This document shows, one piece after another, positions 44,388 through 53,259 of a stretch of DNA of 64,000 nt (its first letter is position 1; every line of letters starts with the position of its first letter). The stretch is from an uncultured Nioella sp. (GTDB lineage Bacteria > Pseudomonadota > Alphaproteobacteria > Rhodobacterales > Rhodobacteraceae). Below the pieces are notes generated by a model that was given only the letters and a program-made list of their open reading frames with translations, searched no databases and was not told where the DNA came from. The translations under genes were made by a program, and so were the position numbers. The stretch spans positions 434,001 through 498,000 of the forward strand of contig CANMJH010000002.1 of the NCBI GenBank assembly GCA_947498125.1. Direction: 5' to 3'.

Positions 44388-44657
44388 ATGCCCAAGACAC
44401 CCAAAACGCTTGTTGATGACGATATTGAAACGGTGCAGCCAGCCCGCCGCCGGTTTCTTGGTATGGCAGCGGCTGGTGGCGCTGTCGCGCTGTTCCCGGG
44501 ACAAGCTCAGGCTGCCGATGGAGATACAGGGGCTTGGTCAGACGGCGCTACTTGCCCCCGAGGTTCGGGCGGCACTCGCACAGGGTATACAGATAGCGAC
44601 AATGGCGCGATCTCGGATCGCAGCGGTTTTGGACGCGGTCGGCCCAACCGCTGTTAG
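44388..44657 (+). CDS. Tat-exported two-cysteine mini-protein 2
   Basis: An 89-residue paralog of the preceding protein. Tat signal is QPARRRFLGMAAAGGAVALF ending AQA. The mature core keeps the CPRG-x-GG-x2-TG block and the terminal GFGRG-x-P-x2-C, with SD and DxD acidic repeats between. Both the leader and the core are conserved, so the pair arose by tandem duplication. I start it at ATG 44388 (MPK, as in the paralog) with GAGGA 9 nt upstream; ATG 44379 has no spacer. It converges with the membrane winged-helix gene, overlapping by 4 nt. Confidence 0.75.
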   Translation: MPKTPKTLVDDDIETVQPARRRFLGMAAAGGAVALFPGQAQAADGDTGAWSDGATCPRGSGGTRTGYTDSDNGAISDRSGFGRGRPNRC

Positions 44658-45358
44658 ACCATCCGGATCACATCCTTGTCGATCGACAGCATGTAGCCGC
44701 GCCTCGCGATGTTTTTGACCAATAACTCACTGACCATCTGATTGCCGAGAGAATCACGGAGGCGTTTGATGCGCGTTGCGCCCGCCGCCTCTTCACATTC
44801 TGACGCATCCTTGCCAGACACCATGCCCTCAAGTTCCGCCCCTGAAAGCACGTCATCATCCATACGCGCCTCGGCCAAGACTGACAGTGTTTCCATGGCG
44901 GCGTTGGTCAGCTTGAATTCCATATTGTTTAGGTAGACGACTCGTTCTTCGCGACTGACGATCAGCGAGTTGACCTGAATGCCCGATTTCTCGATCTCGC
45001 CCATGCGCTTGTTAAGCGTGATAATCGTGATCAGAAACACGAGGCAGGCAATAAGCAAGCCCGTGGCGAAGATGATCAGCACGAAAATAATCGCGCGGTA
45101 GCTTGCCAGAACCTTACCGAAAGTGGTGCCGGATTGCGCGAGAATCTCTAGCAGCGTGATCGACTCGGTCGTGGTCAGAGCGTCATTGACGATAAAGATC
45201 TCTTCGACCGCATCGTTAAACGCATTGGCGTCTGGCAGATAGGAAAACAAAAGAACCGCGGCAGCGGCCAAAATGGCCACGACGGCAATGATTCCAATTT
45301 GAACGACCCGGGTCCCTGTGACCCGCGATTCAGTAGCGGAGGTAGAATTGTCCTGCAC
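44654..45358 (-). CDS. Membrane-anchored winged-helix protein (OmpR-type DNA-binding domain)
   Basis: A 234-residue protein: two membrane segments (VVQIGIIAVVAILAAAAVLL about residues 18-40, and AIIFVLIIFATGLLIACLVF about 88-112) enclose a short periplasmic loop. A cytoplasmic C-terminal domain follows with the trans_reg_C pattern (MEFKLTNAAMETLSVLAEA, GATRIKRLRDSLGNQMVSE, NIARRGYMLSI). ToxR-like regulators have the opposite order. Start is GTG 45358, 5 nt after GAGGAG, inside the end of the upstream gene. It probably senses an envelope signal and controls nearby genes (inference). Confidence 0.72.
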   Translation of the reverse strand: MQDNSTSATESRVTGTRVVQIGIIAVVAILAAAAVLLFSYLPDANAFNDAVEEIFIVNDALTTTESITLLEILAQSGTTFGKVLASYRAIIFVLIIFATGLLIACLVFLITIITLNKRMGEIEKSGIQVNSLIVSREERVVYLNNMEFKLTNAAMETLSVLAEARMDDDVLSGAELEGMVSGKDASECEEAAGATRIKRLRDSLGNQMVSELLVKNIARRGYMLSIDKDVIRMV

Positions 45359-45608
45359 GCGATCTCCTCGACTCCAAACCGGCCTCGTCAAAGACCGACA
45401 TCACTTCCAGGAGTTCCCAGCCACCTGACAGGCGACCCGAGATATTCGAGACGGCACCGCCAACAGAGCAGGCAGAATCTGGCAACTCAATCACACCGTA
45501 ATGCAGGCGGAGCGGGTTATCCATCTTTGCCTTGTAATCTGCAAAGCAATTTGCGTGGGCTGATGTGGCGAAGCCTAGGAAGGCGAGAGTAAGGATGAGC
45601 TTTTTCAT
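45330..45608 (-). CDS. Small secreted protein of unknown function
   Basis: A 92-residue protein: signal peptide MKKLILTLAFLGFATSAHA, mature part NCFADYKAKMDNPLRLHYG, IELPDSACSVGGAV and a basic C-terminus with two cysteines that could pair. Its 3' end overlaps the membrane winged-helix gene by 29 nt, so the two are translated together, suggesting a periplasmic partner of that regulator. Confidence 0.72.
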   Translation of the reverse strand: MKKLILTLAFLGFATSAHANCFADYKAKMDNPLRLHYGVIELPDSACSVGGAVSNISGRLSGGWELLEVMSVFDEAGLESRRSRAGQFYLRY

Positions 45609-45788
45609 AATGGCTCTGAGTTAGGCCCGAAGCCGCTTGTCATTCAATATCAATTCGAGATTTGGGGGCCGTTATCGGATATCTGCGCGCTGATATTGCC
45701 TGTCTTTCAAGGCGTCTTCCAAGTTGGGGGCATCGACCTGCGATGTTGCGGGTCCGCATCCTGTCCATGAAGACATTGGAGACTCCAG

Positions 45789-46247
45789 ATGTTTAATCGA
45801 ATTTCAAAAATGCTTGCGGTTGCAAGCGTCAGCACGGCTGTTGCCTTGGGCGGAATTACCGCCACTGCCACGCCTGCACAGGCTGATAACGAAGACCTGC
45901 GCCGTTTTCTTGGCGGAGCAGCAGCCTTGATTGTTCTGGGCGCGATAATCAATGAGCATAATGACCGCCGCGATCCGCCTCACTATTCAGGTCACCCGCG
46001 TCCGCATCCGCACCCACAGCCAAATCGCCACGACACGCCCAGCCTGATTGCACCATCGGCCTGTTTCCACATGTTCCGTGGCCCCCACGGAAACCATCGG
46101 GCATTTGGCGTGCACTGCATGCATGACAATGTTCGTCACGTGAACCTATTGCCAAGTTCTTGCATCGAACGTGTCTTTACCTATCAGGGCTGGCGCCAAG
46201 TTTATGACGCCCAGTGTCTGCGTCGCCACGGCTGGTCGCGCTCTTAA
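45789..46247 (+). CDS. Secreted His/Pro-rich protein of unknown function
   Basis: A 152-residue protein: signal peptide (about residues 1-32, ending AQA-DNE), a second hydrophobic stretch FLGGAAALIVLGAII, then a His/Pro-rich linker (HPRPHPHPQPNRH) and a C-terminal cysteine-containing region (SACFHMF, HCMHD, SSCIERVF, AQCLRRHGW). Metal binding or surface exposure is possible from the histidines, but not shown. GGAG lies 7 nt before ATG 45789. Followed by a terminator. Confidence 0.78.
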   Translation: MFNRISKMLAVASVSTAVALGGITATATPAQADNEDLRRFLGGAAALIVLGAIINEHNDRRDPPHYSGHPRPHPHPQPNRHDTPSLIAPSACFHMFRGPHGNHRAFGVHCMHDNVRHVNLLPSSCIERVFTYQGWRQVYDAQCLRRHGWSRS

Positions 46248-46295
46248 ATCCAATTGATCTCCACCCAATTCTTGTTTCGAGCAGTGCGGTGGACT

Positions 46296-46326
46296 GGCGG
46301 CAGAGCATGTCTCTGCCGCCTTTTTT
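46296..46326 (+). terminator. Intrinsic terminator after the His-rich gene
   Basis: GGCGGCAGAG/CTCTGCCGCC, a perfect 10-bp stem with a CATGT loop, followed by TTTTTT. Confidence 0.93.
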
Positions 46327-46362
46327 ATTTGAGCCTAACGACAGGAAGTGGTTTTTGGCAGG

Positions 46363-46986
46363 ATGAGCGAAAAACCTGATTTCACTTTCGAGACCCGAAT
46401 CGGCGGGCGCGTGGCCGGACTGGATGAGGTGGGCCGCGGGCCGTTGGCCGGCCCGGTATTGGCCGCGGCCGTCGTTTTGGACCCGCATCATATTCCCCAA
46501 GGTCTAAACGATTCCAAGAAGCTTAGCGAAAAACGACGGGATACCTTGGCCGCACAGCTTTATGAATGTGCCGACGTTTCCATTGGGCGGGCCGAAGTGG
46601 AAGAGATCGAAGAGATCAACATTCTTCAAGCCTCACTTTTGGCGATGCGCCGCGCGCTTGAGGGGCTGGCTGATCCGGCCGATCACGTTTTGGTTGATGG
46701 TAAGTTCCTGCCCAAAGGGCTGAACATCCCTGCGACGCCGCTCATCAAGGGTGATACACGTAGCGTGACCATTGCAGCGGCTTCCATCGTCGCCAAAGTC
46801 GCTCGCGACGAAATCATGTGTGCATTAGCGCAACAGTATCCCGGCTATGGCTGGGAGAAGAACGCCGGATATCCCACTAAACAGCATCGTGAGGCTTTGA
46901 TCGCGCTTGGTCCGACCCCTCACCATAGACGTACATTCAAAACCGTCCACAACATCTTGTATCAAGATAAAACTACAAGTCACTGA
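46363..46986 (+). CDS. rnhB: Ribonuclease HII
   Basis: A 207-residue enzyme with the RNase HII catalytic block AGLDEVGRGPLAGPV, NDSKKLSEKRR, VDGKFLPKG, KGDTRSVTIAAASIVAKVAR (quoted in part) and the YPGYGWEKNAGYPT segment. It removes ribonucleotides from RNA-DNA hybrids. Start assigned to ATG 46363 (MSEKP); GTG 46348 is possible, and neither has ideal spacing to a ribosome binding site. It is followed by ccrM, 89 bp away, as in many alphaproteobacteria. Confidence 0.95.
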   Translation: MSEKPDFTFETRIGGRVAGLDEVGRGPLAGPVLAAAVVLDPHHIPQGLNDSKKLSEKRRDTLAAQLYECADVSIGRAEVEEIEEINILQASLLAMRRALEGLADPADHVLVDGKFLPKGLNIPATPLIKGDTRSVTIAAASIVAKVARDEIMCALAQQYPGYGWEKNAGYPTKQHREALIALGPTPHHRRTFKTVHNILYQDKTTSH

Positions 46987-47023
46987 TTCAAAAAAGAAAT
47001 TGACGAAGAATCACCTTTGACTC
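46985..47023. promoter_or_regulatory. Cluster of three GANTC methylation sites upstream of ccrM
   Basis: GATTC at 46985, GAATC at 47008 and GACTC at 47019 fall within 39 bp immediately before the CcrM gene. TTGACG (47000-47005) could serve as a -35 element. CcrM methylates GANTC, so hemimethylation may time ccrM transcription, as described in Caulobacter (inference). Confidence 0.75.
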
Positions 47024-47042
47024 ATCCTTAGGCCATAAATGA

Positions 47043-48176
<1,134 letters not shown>

Positions 48177-48237
48177 CGAACGCCTATTCAAAGAACACCG
48201 CCCGTGCCTGCGGCCACTCGCCACTGGCACGACCTTA

Positions 48238-48269
48238 CCTCGCTAATCTCTGATTGGCGGGGTCTTTTT
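48238..48269 (+). terminator. Intrinsic terminator after ccrM
   Basis: CCTCGCTAAT (48238-48247) pairs with ATTGGCGGGG (48253-48262), 10 bp including two G-U pairs, loop CTCTG, followed by TCTTTTT. Confidence 0.88.
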
Positions 48270-48294
48270 GTACGAGTTGACAAAGTTCGATCAC

Positions 48295-48306
48295 CCTACT
48301 AGTAGG
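48295..48306. promoter_or_regulatory. Candidate TetR autoregulatory operator
   Basis: CCTACTAGTAGG is a perfect 12-bp palindrome ending 5 bp before the TetR gene start and followed by a further TAGG repeat. Occupancy would block translation initiation and transcription alike. Confidence 0.55.
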
Positions 48307-48311
48307 TAGGT

Positions 48312-48893
48312 ATGAATACAAAAGCCGCCCTTCTTAATCACGCAGAAACGTTGGCCCGTACCAAAGGGTTTGATGCGTTTAGCTATGCCGATCTGTCCCG
48401 TGAAATCGGCATTAGAAAGGCCTCGATTCACTACCATTTCCCGAGCAAAGCGGATTTGGCGGCTGAGCTGATTGCCCGTTATAGCCAAAGGTTCTTCGAT
48501 CAACTTGACGATCTGCAAACCGAATCCGCTTCGGCGGCCGAGCAGCTTCTGGGTTACCTTTCTATTTATCGCAATGCGCAGGCCGATTGTGGACAGCTAT
48601 GCCTCTGTGTTGCGTTTGGCGCTGGGCGTGACAGCTTTGGACCGGATGTTTTGGTTCGGTTGGATCGCTTCCACCGCCAATCCATAGATTGGTTAACGGC
48701 GCTGTTTACGCGGGCCAAAAATGACGGGACCATTTCTGGGGAAAATACCCCAGATATTGATGCAAAGGCCTGTCTTGCCCTCGTCGAAGGCGCGCAACTG
48801 ATCGCGCGCGCGTCAAAGGACCCCAGCCTTTTTGATGCTGCGGTCCAATCTCTTACGAACCGAATCCCCGCAAAGGAGACCCCATGCGACTGA
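48312..48893 (+). CDS. TetR-family transcriptional regulator
   Basis: A 193-residue regulator: helix-turn-helix FDAFSYADLSREIGIRKASI followed by HYHFPSKADL, and a C-terminal TetR_C domain containing ADCGQLCLCVAFGAG. The ATG lies just behind a palindrome. It overlaps the cupin gene by 10 nt, so the two are co-expressed; the cupin is probably one of its targets. Confidence 0.92.
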   Translation: MNTKAALLNHAETLARTKGFDAFSYADLSREIGIRKASIHYHFPSKADLAAELIARYSQRFFDQLDDLQTESASAAEQLLGYLSIYRNAQADCGQLCLCVAFGAGRDSFGPDVLVRLDRFHRQSIDWLTALFTRAKNDGTISGENTPDIDAKACLALVEGAQLIARASKDPSLFDAAVQSLTNRIPAKETPCD

Positions 48894-49552
48894 ACGCTGA
48901 TTTTTCGCAACGTGTCGTGATCCGGCCTGACAATTATTCGTGGGTCGATTCCCCCGCTTCTGGGGTGCGGCGCATGATGCTGGACCGGATCGGTGACGAA
49001 GTTGCGCGCGCAACAACCATCGTTGAATTCGCCCCAAACAGCCAATTTGATGCCCACACGCATGGAGGCGGCGAGGAGTATTTTGTTCTAGAGGGCGTCT
49101 TTTCGGATGAAAGCGGTAATTTTCCAGCAGGAAGCTATGTCCGAAACCCGATTGGGACCTCGCACAAGCCGCATGTTGGGCCGGAGGGGTGCAAAATTCT
49201 GGTCAAGCTGCATCAGTTTGCCGATGACGATGTTGAGCAAAAGGCCATCGACACGCACATCACCCCTTTTTCGCCTGGGTCGGTCCCTGGTTTGACGGTC
49301 CTACCGCTCCATAGTCACGGAACTGAAAACGTCGCGTTGGTTCGGTGGGCACCGGGAACCAATTTCGTGCCGCATCAGCATTGGGGCGGCGAAGAGATAT
49401 TTGTATTAGAGGGCGTCTTTCAGGACGAACATGGCGATTATCCGGCTGGAACGTGGTTAAGAAGTCCGCATTTGAGCCAGCACAAACCCTGGTCGGATCA
49501 AGGGTGCCTGATCTATGTGAAAACAGGACACCTTACAGACGATCCCGCCTAA
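48884..49552 (+). CDS. Double-cupin (ChrR-like) protein
   Basis: A 222-residue protein with two cupin repeats. The first has HTHGGGEEYFVLEGVFSDE, the second HQHWGGEEIFVLEGVFQDE, each with the His-x-His...Glu metal-binding pattern, and HKP in each later block. It resembles the cupin half of ChrR anti-sigma factors but has no zinc-binding anti-sigma domain. Function unknown; likely a metal-dependent sensor or enzyme. It overlaps tetR by 10 nt and converges with alkB, overlapping by 4 nt. Confidence 0.85.
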   Translation: MRLNADFSQRVVIRPDNYSWVDSPASGVRRMMLDRIGDEVARATTIVEFAPNSQFDAHTHGGGEEYFVLEGVFSDESGNFPAGSYVRNPIGTSHKPHVGPEGCKILVKLHQFADDDVEQKAIDTHITPFSPGSVPGLTVLPLHSHGTENVALVRWAPGTNFVPHQHWGGEEIFVLEGVFQDEHGDYPAGTWLRSPHLSQHKPWSDQGCLIYVKTGHLTDDPA

Positions 49553-50691
49553 AAAGTGCTGCGCGGCGCTGGATTGGTGGCCTTGTTGTAAGGTTTCCAA
49601 TCTTCGATTTCCGGATAATATCTCCGCCGCCAGTCGCGTACACGCGGGTTCATCCGTGCGCGCCAAAGTGGCGGAATCAACGCCATCGCGGTCATCGCGG
49701 GATATCCCATTGGCAGTTGCGGTGCCTCATCTGCGTCATAGGTTTGTAGCAAAGGAAACCGTCTTGCTGGTTTGAAATGGTGATCTGAATGGCGCTGAAG
49801 ATTGATCAAAAGCCAATTGGTCACGCGGTGCGACGCGTTCCAGCTGTGGCGCGGTTTCACGTGTTCGTATTTGCCATCACCCAAGTATTTGCGGGTAAGG
49901 CCGTAATGCTCGACGTAATTTGTAAGCTCCAGAAACGAAATCGCGAAAAATGCCTGTAAAAGTAGTAGGATAAGCCCCTCAAGGCCGCCTGCGGCAATGG
50001 CCAAAACGACCACTGCCAATTGCAATACCCAGTAACGCCAAAACGGGTTTTTGCGGTGGTGCCAAGGCAGGTTCCTGCGGGCCAGCATCGCCTTTTCTGC
50101 CTTAAAGGATGAGATCAGGCTCTCGCGCAAAACACGGGGGAAGAACCTATGAAACCCTTCGTTATATCTGGCCGTTACCGGGTCTTTTGGGGTGCCAACA
50201 TGCGTGTGATGCACCAGCAAATGCTCGCTTCTAAAATGACTATAGAGGACTGAGGCCATCAAGAGATCGCCCAGCCAGCGCTCAATCTGGGGTTTTTGGT
50301 GCATCAACTCATGCGCATAAACGATGCCAACAGCGCCGGACATCAGGCCCACGCCATAGAAAAGCAGGATCTTTTCCCAGACCGAAAGGTGATCCGTCTG
50401 CGCTGTGTACCAGATCAGACCCATCATGGTGACACTTTGCAGGGGGAACCAGATCAAGGTGATCAAACGATACCAGAAAAGGCTGCTATCGGGAGTGTCC
50501 GGGTCAGGATTTTGAGTATTGGCCCCGCCGACGGCATCCAGAATTGACGTCAAAACAAGCGTATAAATGGGTGCGAGCCAAAGCACCCAGCCGCCCGAGA
50601 TCGCGCCAAGCCAAACCAAAGGCACCAACAGGATCGTTATCCAGAAGGGCAGAGCGTTTTGCAGTTTTGAAACCTGATCATCAGGGGTCAT
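49549..50691 (-). CDS. alkB: Alkane 1-monooxygenase
   Basis: A 380-residue integral membrane non-haem di-iron enzyme with the histidine boxes: AHELMHQ, HLLVHHTHVGTPKDP, NYVEHYGL and LQRHSDHH, between about six hydrophobic segments. It hydroxylates medium-chain alkanes at the terminal carbon with rubredoxin as electron donor. No rubredoxin gene is in the window. AAGG precedes the ATG. It follows mutY on the same strand with an 84-bp gap. Confidence 0.94.
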   Translation of the reverse strand: MTPDDQVSKLQNALPFWITILLVPLVWLGAISGGWVLWLAPIYTLVLTSILDAVGGANTQNPDPDTPDSSLFWYRLITLIWFPLQSVTMMGLIWYTAQTDHLSVWEKILLFYGVGLMSGAVGIVYAHELMHQKPQIERWLGDLLMASVLYSHFRSEHLLVHHTHVGTPKDPVTARYNEGFHRFFPRVLRESLISSFKAEKAMLARRNLPWHHRKNPFWRYWVLQLAVVVLAIAAGGLEGLILLLLQAFFAISFLELTNYVEHYGLTRKYLGDGKYEHVKPRHSWNASHRVTNWLLINLQRHSDHHFKPARRFPLLQTYDADEAPQLPMGYPAMTAMALIPPLWRARMNPRVRDWRRRYYPEIEDWKPYNKATNPAPRSTF

Positions 50692-50775
50692 GGATGGCCT
50701 TTTTGGCTTGGTCTTCTGGGTTTCGCGCCGTGCATCAGCGCCTTTGTGTCAGTGTTGCGCAAAGCGGCTCTGTGC

Positions 50776-51831
50776 TCAATCCTGATCAGGCACGGGGCGC
50801 GCAAGGTCAAAGGCTTTGCGCATAACGGTCGGCAGGTCCGAGGGACGGAAATTGGCAGCAGGCAAATAGGCACCGCGCGTGGGCGTGCCACTGGTTTCGG
50901 CGCGCATAAGGCGCAGTTTAAGATGGAAATGGGTAAAGGTGTGGCGAACTTCCTGACCGGTATCGTGCCAGTTTGCATCAACCGGCGGGGCAGGGGCCGG
51001 ATCGCCCTCAGTCCACTCGGTTGTTGGCCAGCCCAGCATACCGCCCAAAAGGCCCTTTTCTGGGCGGGTTTCCAAAAGCCAAGCGCCGTCCGGGTCACGC
51101 GCCAGATAAGCAATGCCGTAGCGGGTCGGTTTGGGTTTCTTCGGCGTTTTGGCTGGTAGATTGGCGGCGATACCTAAGTCCTGTGCGCGGCAGACAGGCC
51201 GCAAGGGGCAGATCCCACAGGCCGGATTGCGCGGGGTGCAGATGGTGGCACCAAGATCCATGACCGCTTGGGCATGATCGCCAGGACGCTGTGCCGGGGT
51301 CAGGCGCGCGGCATGCTCCTTAAGAATAGGTTTTACGGCGGGCAGCGGATCGGATTCCGCAAACAGGCGCGCCATAACCCGTTCGACATTGCCATCCATC
51401 ACAACAGCGGGCTGGTCAAAAGCGATCGAGGCAATGGCCGCCGCCGTATATGGGCCAATCCCTGGCAGTTTTAGTAGCGCGTCTTCCGTTGTAGGGAACA
51501 CGCCGCCATGTTCCGACGCCACGACGCGGGCGCATTTCAATAGGTTGCGGGCGCGGGCGTAATAGCCCAACCCCGCCCATGCCGCCATCACATCGGCATC
51601 TTCTGCGGCAGCTAAGTCTTCAACGGTTGGCCAGGTTTCAGTGAATTTGACGAAATAGGCACGCACGGCGGCAACAGTGGTTTGTTGCAGCATGACCTCG
51701 GACAACCATACGAAATAGGGATTGGGCATCGTGCCGGCTTTCCGGTCCGCAGGGCCAACGCGCCACGGCATGGCGCGGGCATGGGAATCATACCATTCCA
51801 GCAGCTCCTCACTATATGAATAGTCACGCAC
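50776..51831 (-). CDS. mutY: A/G-specific adenine glycosylase
   Basis: A 351-residue MutY: MLQQTTVAAV, helix-hairpin-helix LPGIGPYTAAAIASIAF, catalytic Asp in VMDGNVERV, and the 4Fe-4S site CTPRNPACGICPLRPVC. A C-terminal NUDIX-like domain recognises 8-oxoguanine. It excises adenine mispaired with 8-oxoG. The start is GTG 51831. Divergent from the DciA-like gene. Confidence 0.95.
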   Translation of the reverse strand: MRDYSYSEELLEWYDSHARAMPWRVGPADRKAGTMPNPYFVWLSEVMLQQTTVAAVRAYFVKFTETWPTVEDLAAAEDADVMAAWAGLGYYARARNLLKCARVVASEHGGVFPTTEDALLKLPGIGPYTAAAIASIAFDQPAVVMDGNVERVMARLFAESDPLPAVKPILKEHAARLTPAQRPGDHAQAVMDLGATICTPRNPACGICPLRPVCRAQDLGIAANLPAKTPKKPKPTRYGIAYLARDPDGAWLLETRPEKGLLGGMLGWPTTEWTEGDPAPAPPVDANWHDTGQEVRHTFTHFHLKLRLMRAETSGTPTRGAYLPAANFRPSDLPTVMRKAFDLARPVPDQD

Positions 51832-51911
51832 CTGTTATCACCTCAGACTGATTTGCCCCATTGGTTCGGACATGAATGCAGGATAGTTTGATAAGCGAAA
51901 GAGGAAAGAGC

Positions 51912-52439
51912 ATGCCCCCCCGCGCCCGCCCAAATTCTGCCCCGCCAGCCCGCCGAAAGCGCGGCTTTGAAGCCGCGTCCAAACTGGTCGCGCCTCAATT
52001 GCGTGGGCCGATGGAAAAGCGCGGCTTTGCCGAGGCCAAGCTTTTGACCCATTGGGCCGAGATTGTCGGGCCGGAAATAGCGTCAACGGCGCGTCCCGTC
52101 AAAATCCGGCATAGCCGTGGGAATTTCGGCGCCACGCTTGTACTGCTGACCACTGGCGGGCAAGCGCCACTACTAGAGATGCAGAAAGATATCATCCGGT
52201 CCAAGGTCAATGCCTGCTACGGCTATAACGCTGTGTCGCGGGTACAGATCACTCAGACCGCGCCGACCGGATTTGCCGAGGGGCAGGTGGCTTTTGCCGC
52301 GAAACCCAAAGAGGCCAAGGCCCCTGATCCCGCAGTATTTGCCGCCGCAAAGGCGGCTGCGGACCCAATTGAGGACGAAACTTTGAAACAGGCGCTTGAA
52401 CGTCTGGCGCAGAACGTCCTAACCAAGAACAGACATTAA
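51912..52439 (+). CDS. DUF721/DciA-like protein
   Basis: A 175-residue protein with a DUF721 core (KLLTHWAEIVGPEIASTARP) and an Ala/Lys-rich disordered tail. DciA proteins load the replicative helicase DnaB where DnaC is absent; alphaproteobacterial members fit that role (family knowledge, not shown here). ATG 51912 follows AGAGGA; an upstream ATG at 51876 is weaker. 12 bp before dsbA-like gene, so co-transcribed. Confidence 0.85.
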   Translation: MPPRARPNSAPPARRKRGFEAASKLVAPQLRGPMEKRGFAEAKLLTHWAEIVGPEIASTARPVKIRHSRGNFGATLVLLTTGGQAPLLEMQKDIIRSKVNACYGYNAVSRVQITQTAPTGFAEGQVAFAAKPKEAKAPDPAVFAAAKAAADPIEDETLKQALERLAQNVLTKNRH

Positions 52440-52451
52440 GGAGAGATATTT

Positions 52452-53171
52452 ATGGTCCGTAAACTGACCTTGCCCGTAATTGCGGGGCTTTTGATCGCTG
52501 CAGCCGGATACGTTGTTTATGACAGCGGTGTTTTGGGCGGCACTGAACGTGCTGACACGACCTCGCAGCCGTTGATGGCGGCAAGCGCGCAAGAGGCTGG
52601 CGTAGAAGAAGCGCCCGCAGGCGAAGGCGACGACGTCGTTGTGCAAGAGATGATTCTGGGCAACCCCGACGCACCGATCACTGTGATCGAATATGCGAGC
52701 CACACTTGCCCGCATTGCGCGCATTTCCACGAAACGATCTATCCAGATTTCGAAGCGGATTATATCGATTCCGGTGAAGTACAATTCATCCTGCGTGAAG
52801 TCTATTTTGACCGCTACGGTCTTTGGGCCGGCATGGTTGCCCGTTGTGGCGGGCCGCTGCGCTATTTCGGCATGGTCGAGATGATCATGGAAGGGCAAAG
52901 CGAATGGACCCAGGGCGAACCGGCACAGATCGCTGAAAACCTGCGCCGCATTGGCCGCAGCGCCGGCCTGACCGATGATGCGCTTGACGCTTGCTTGACC
53001 GACAACGCGATGGCCGAAGCTCTGATCGCAGTTTCGATGGAGAATGCCGAGGCGGACGGCGTGCAGGGCACGCCCAGTTTTGTCATCAATGGCGAGACCT
53101 ACAGCAACACCGAATTCTCGCGTGATTACGCTGAGATCCTTGACGGTTTGATTGCAGAAGCGGCTGAGTAA
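52452..53171 (+). CDS. DsbA-family thiol oxidoreductase (periplasmic thioredoxin)
   Basis: A 239-residue protein with an N-terminal signal/anchor (LPVIAGLLIAAAGYVVYDSG), an acidic linker, and a DsbA-type thioredoxin domain with CPHC at residues 86-89 (YASHTCPHCAHFHE) and cis-proline GTPSFVING. It forms or rearranges disulfides in the periplasm. AAGGAG precedes the ATG. Followed by a strong terminator. Confidence 0.92.
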   Translation: MVRKLTLPVIAGLLIAAAGYVVYDSGVLGGTERADTTSQPLMAASAQEAGVEEAPAGEGDDVVVQEMILGNPDAPITVIEYASHTCPHCAHFHETIYPDFEADYIDSGEVQFILREVYFDRYGLWAGMVARCGGPLRYFGMVEMIMEGQSEWTQGEPAQIAENLRRIGRSAGLTDDALDACLTDNAMAEALIAVSMENAEADGVQGTPSFVINGETYSNTEFSRDYAEILDGLIAEAAE

Positions 53172-53202
53172 GCCCGTCCAACTAACGCGCTTAACTAATG
53201 TG

Positions 53203-53236
53203 ACCGACCGGCCTTTGTGCCGGTCGGTTTGGTTTT
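53203..53236 (+). terminator. Intrinsic terminator after the DsbA-like gene
   Basis: ACCGACCGGC/GCCGGTCGGT, perfect 10-bp stem with loop CTTTGT, followed by TTGGTTTT. Confidence 0.88.
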
Positions 53237-53259
53237 GGGATCTTCAGTTGGACGTGGAA

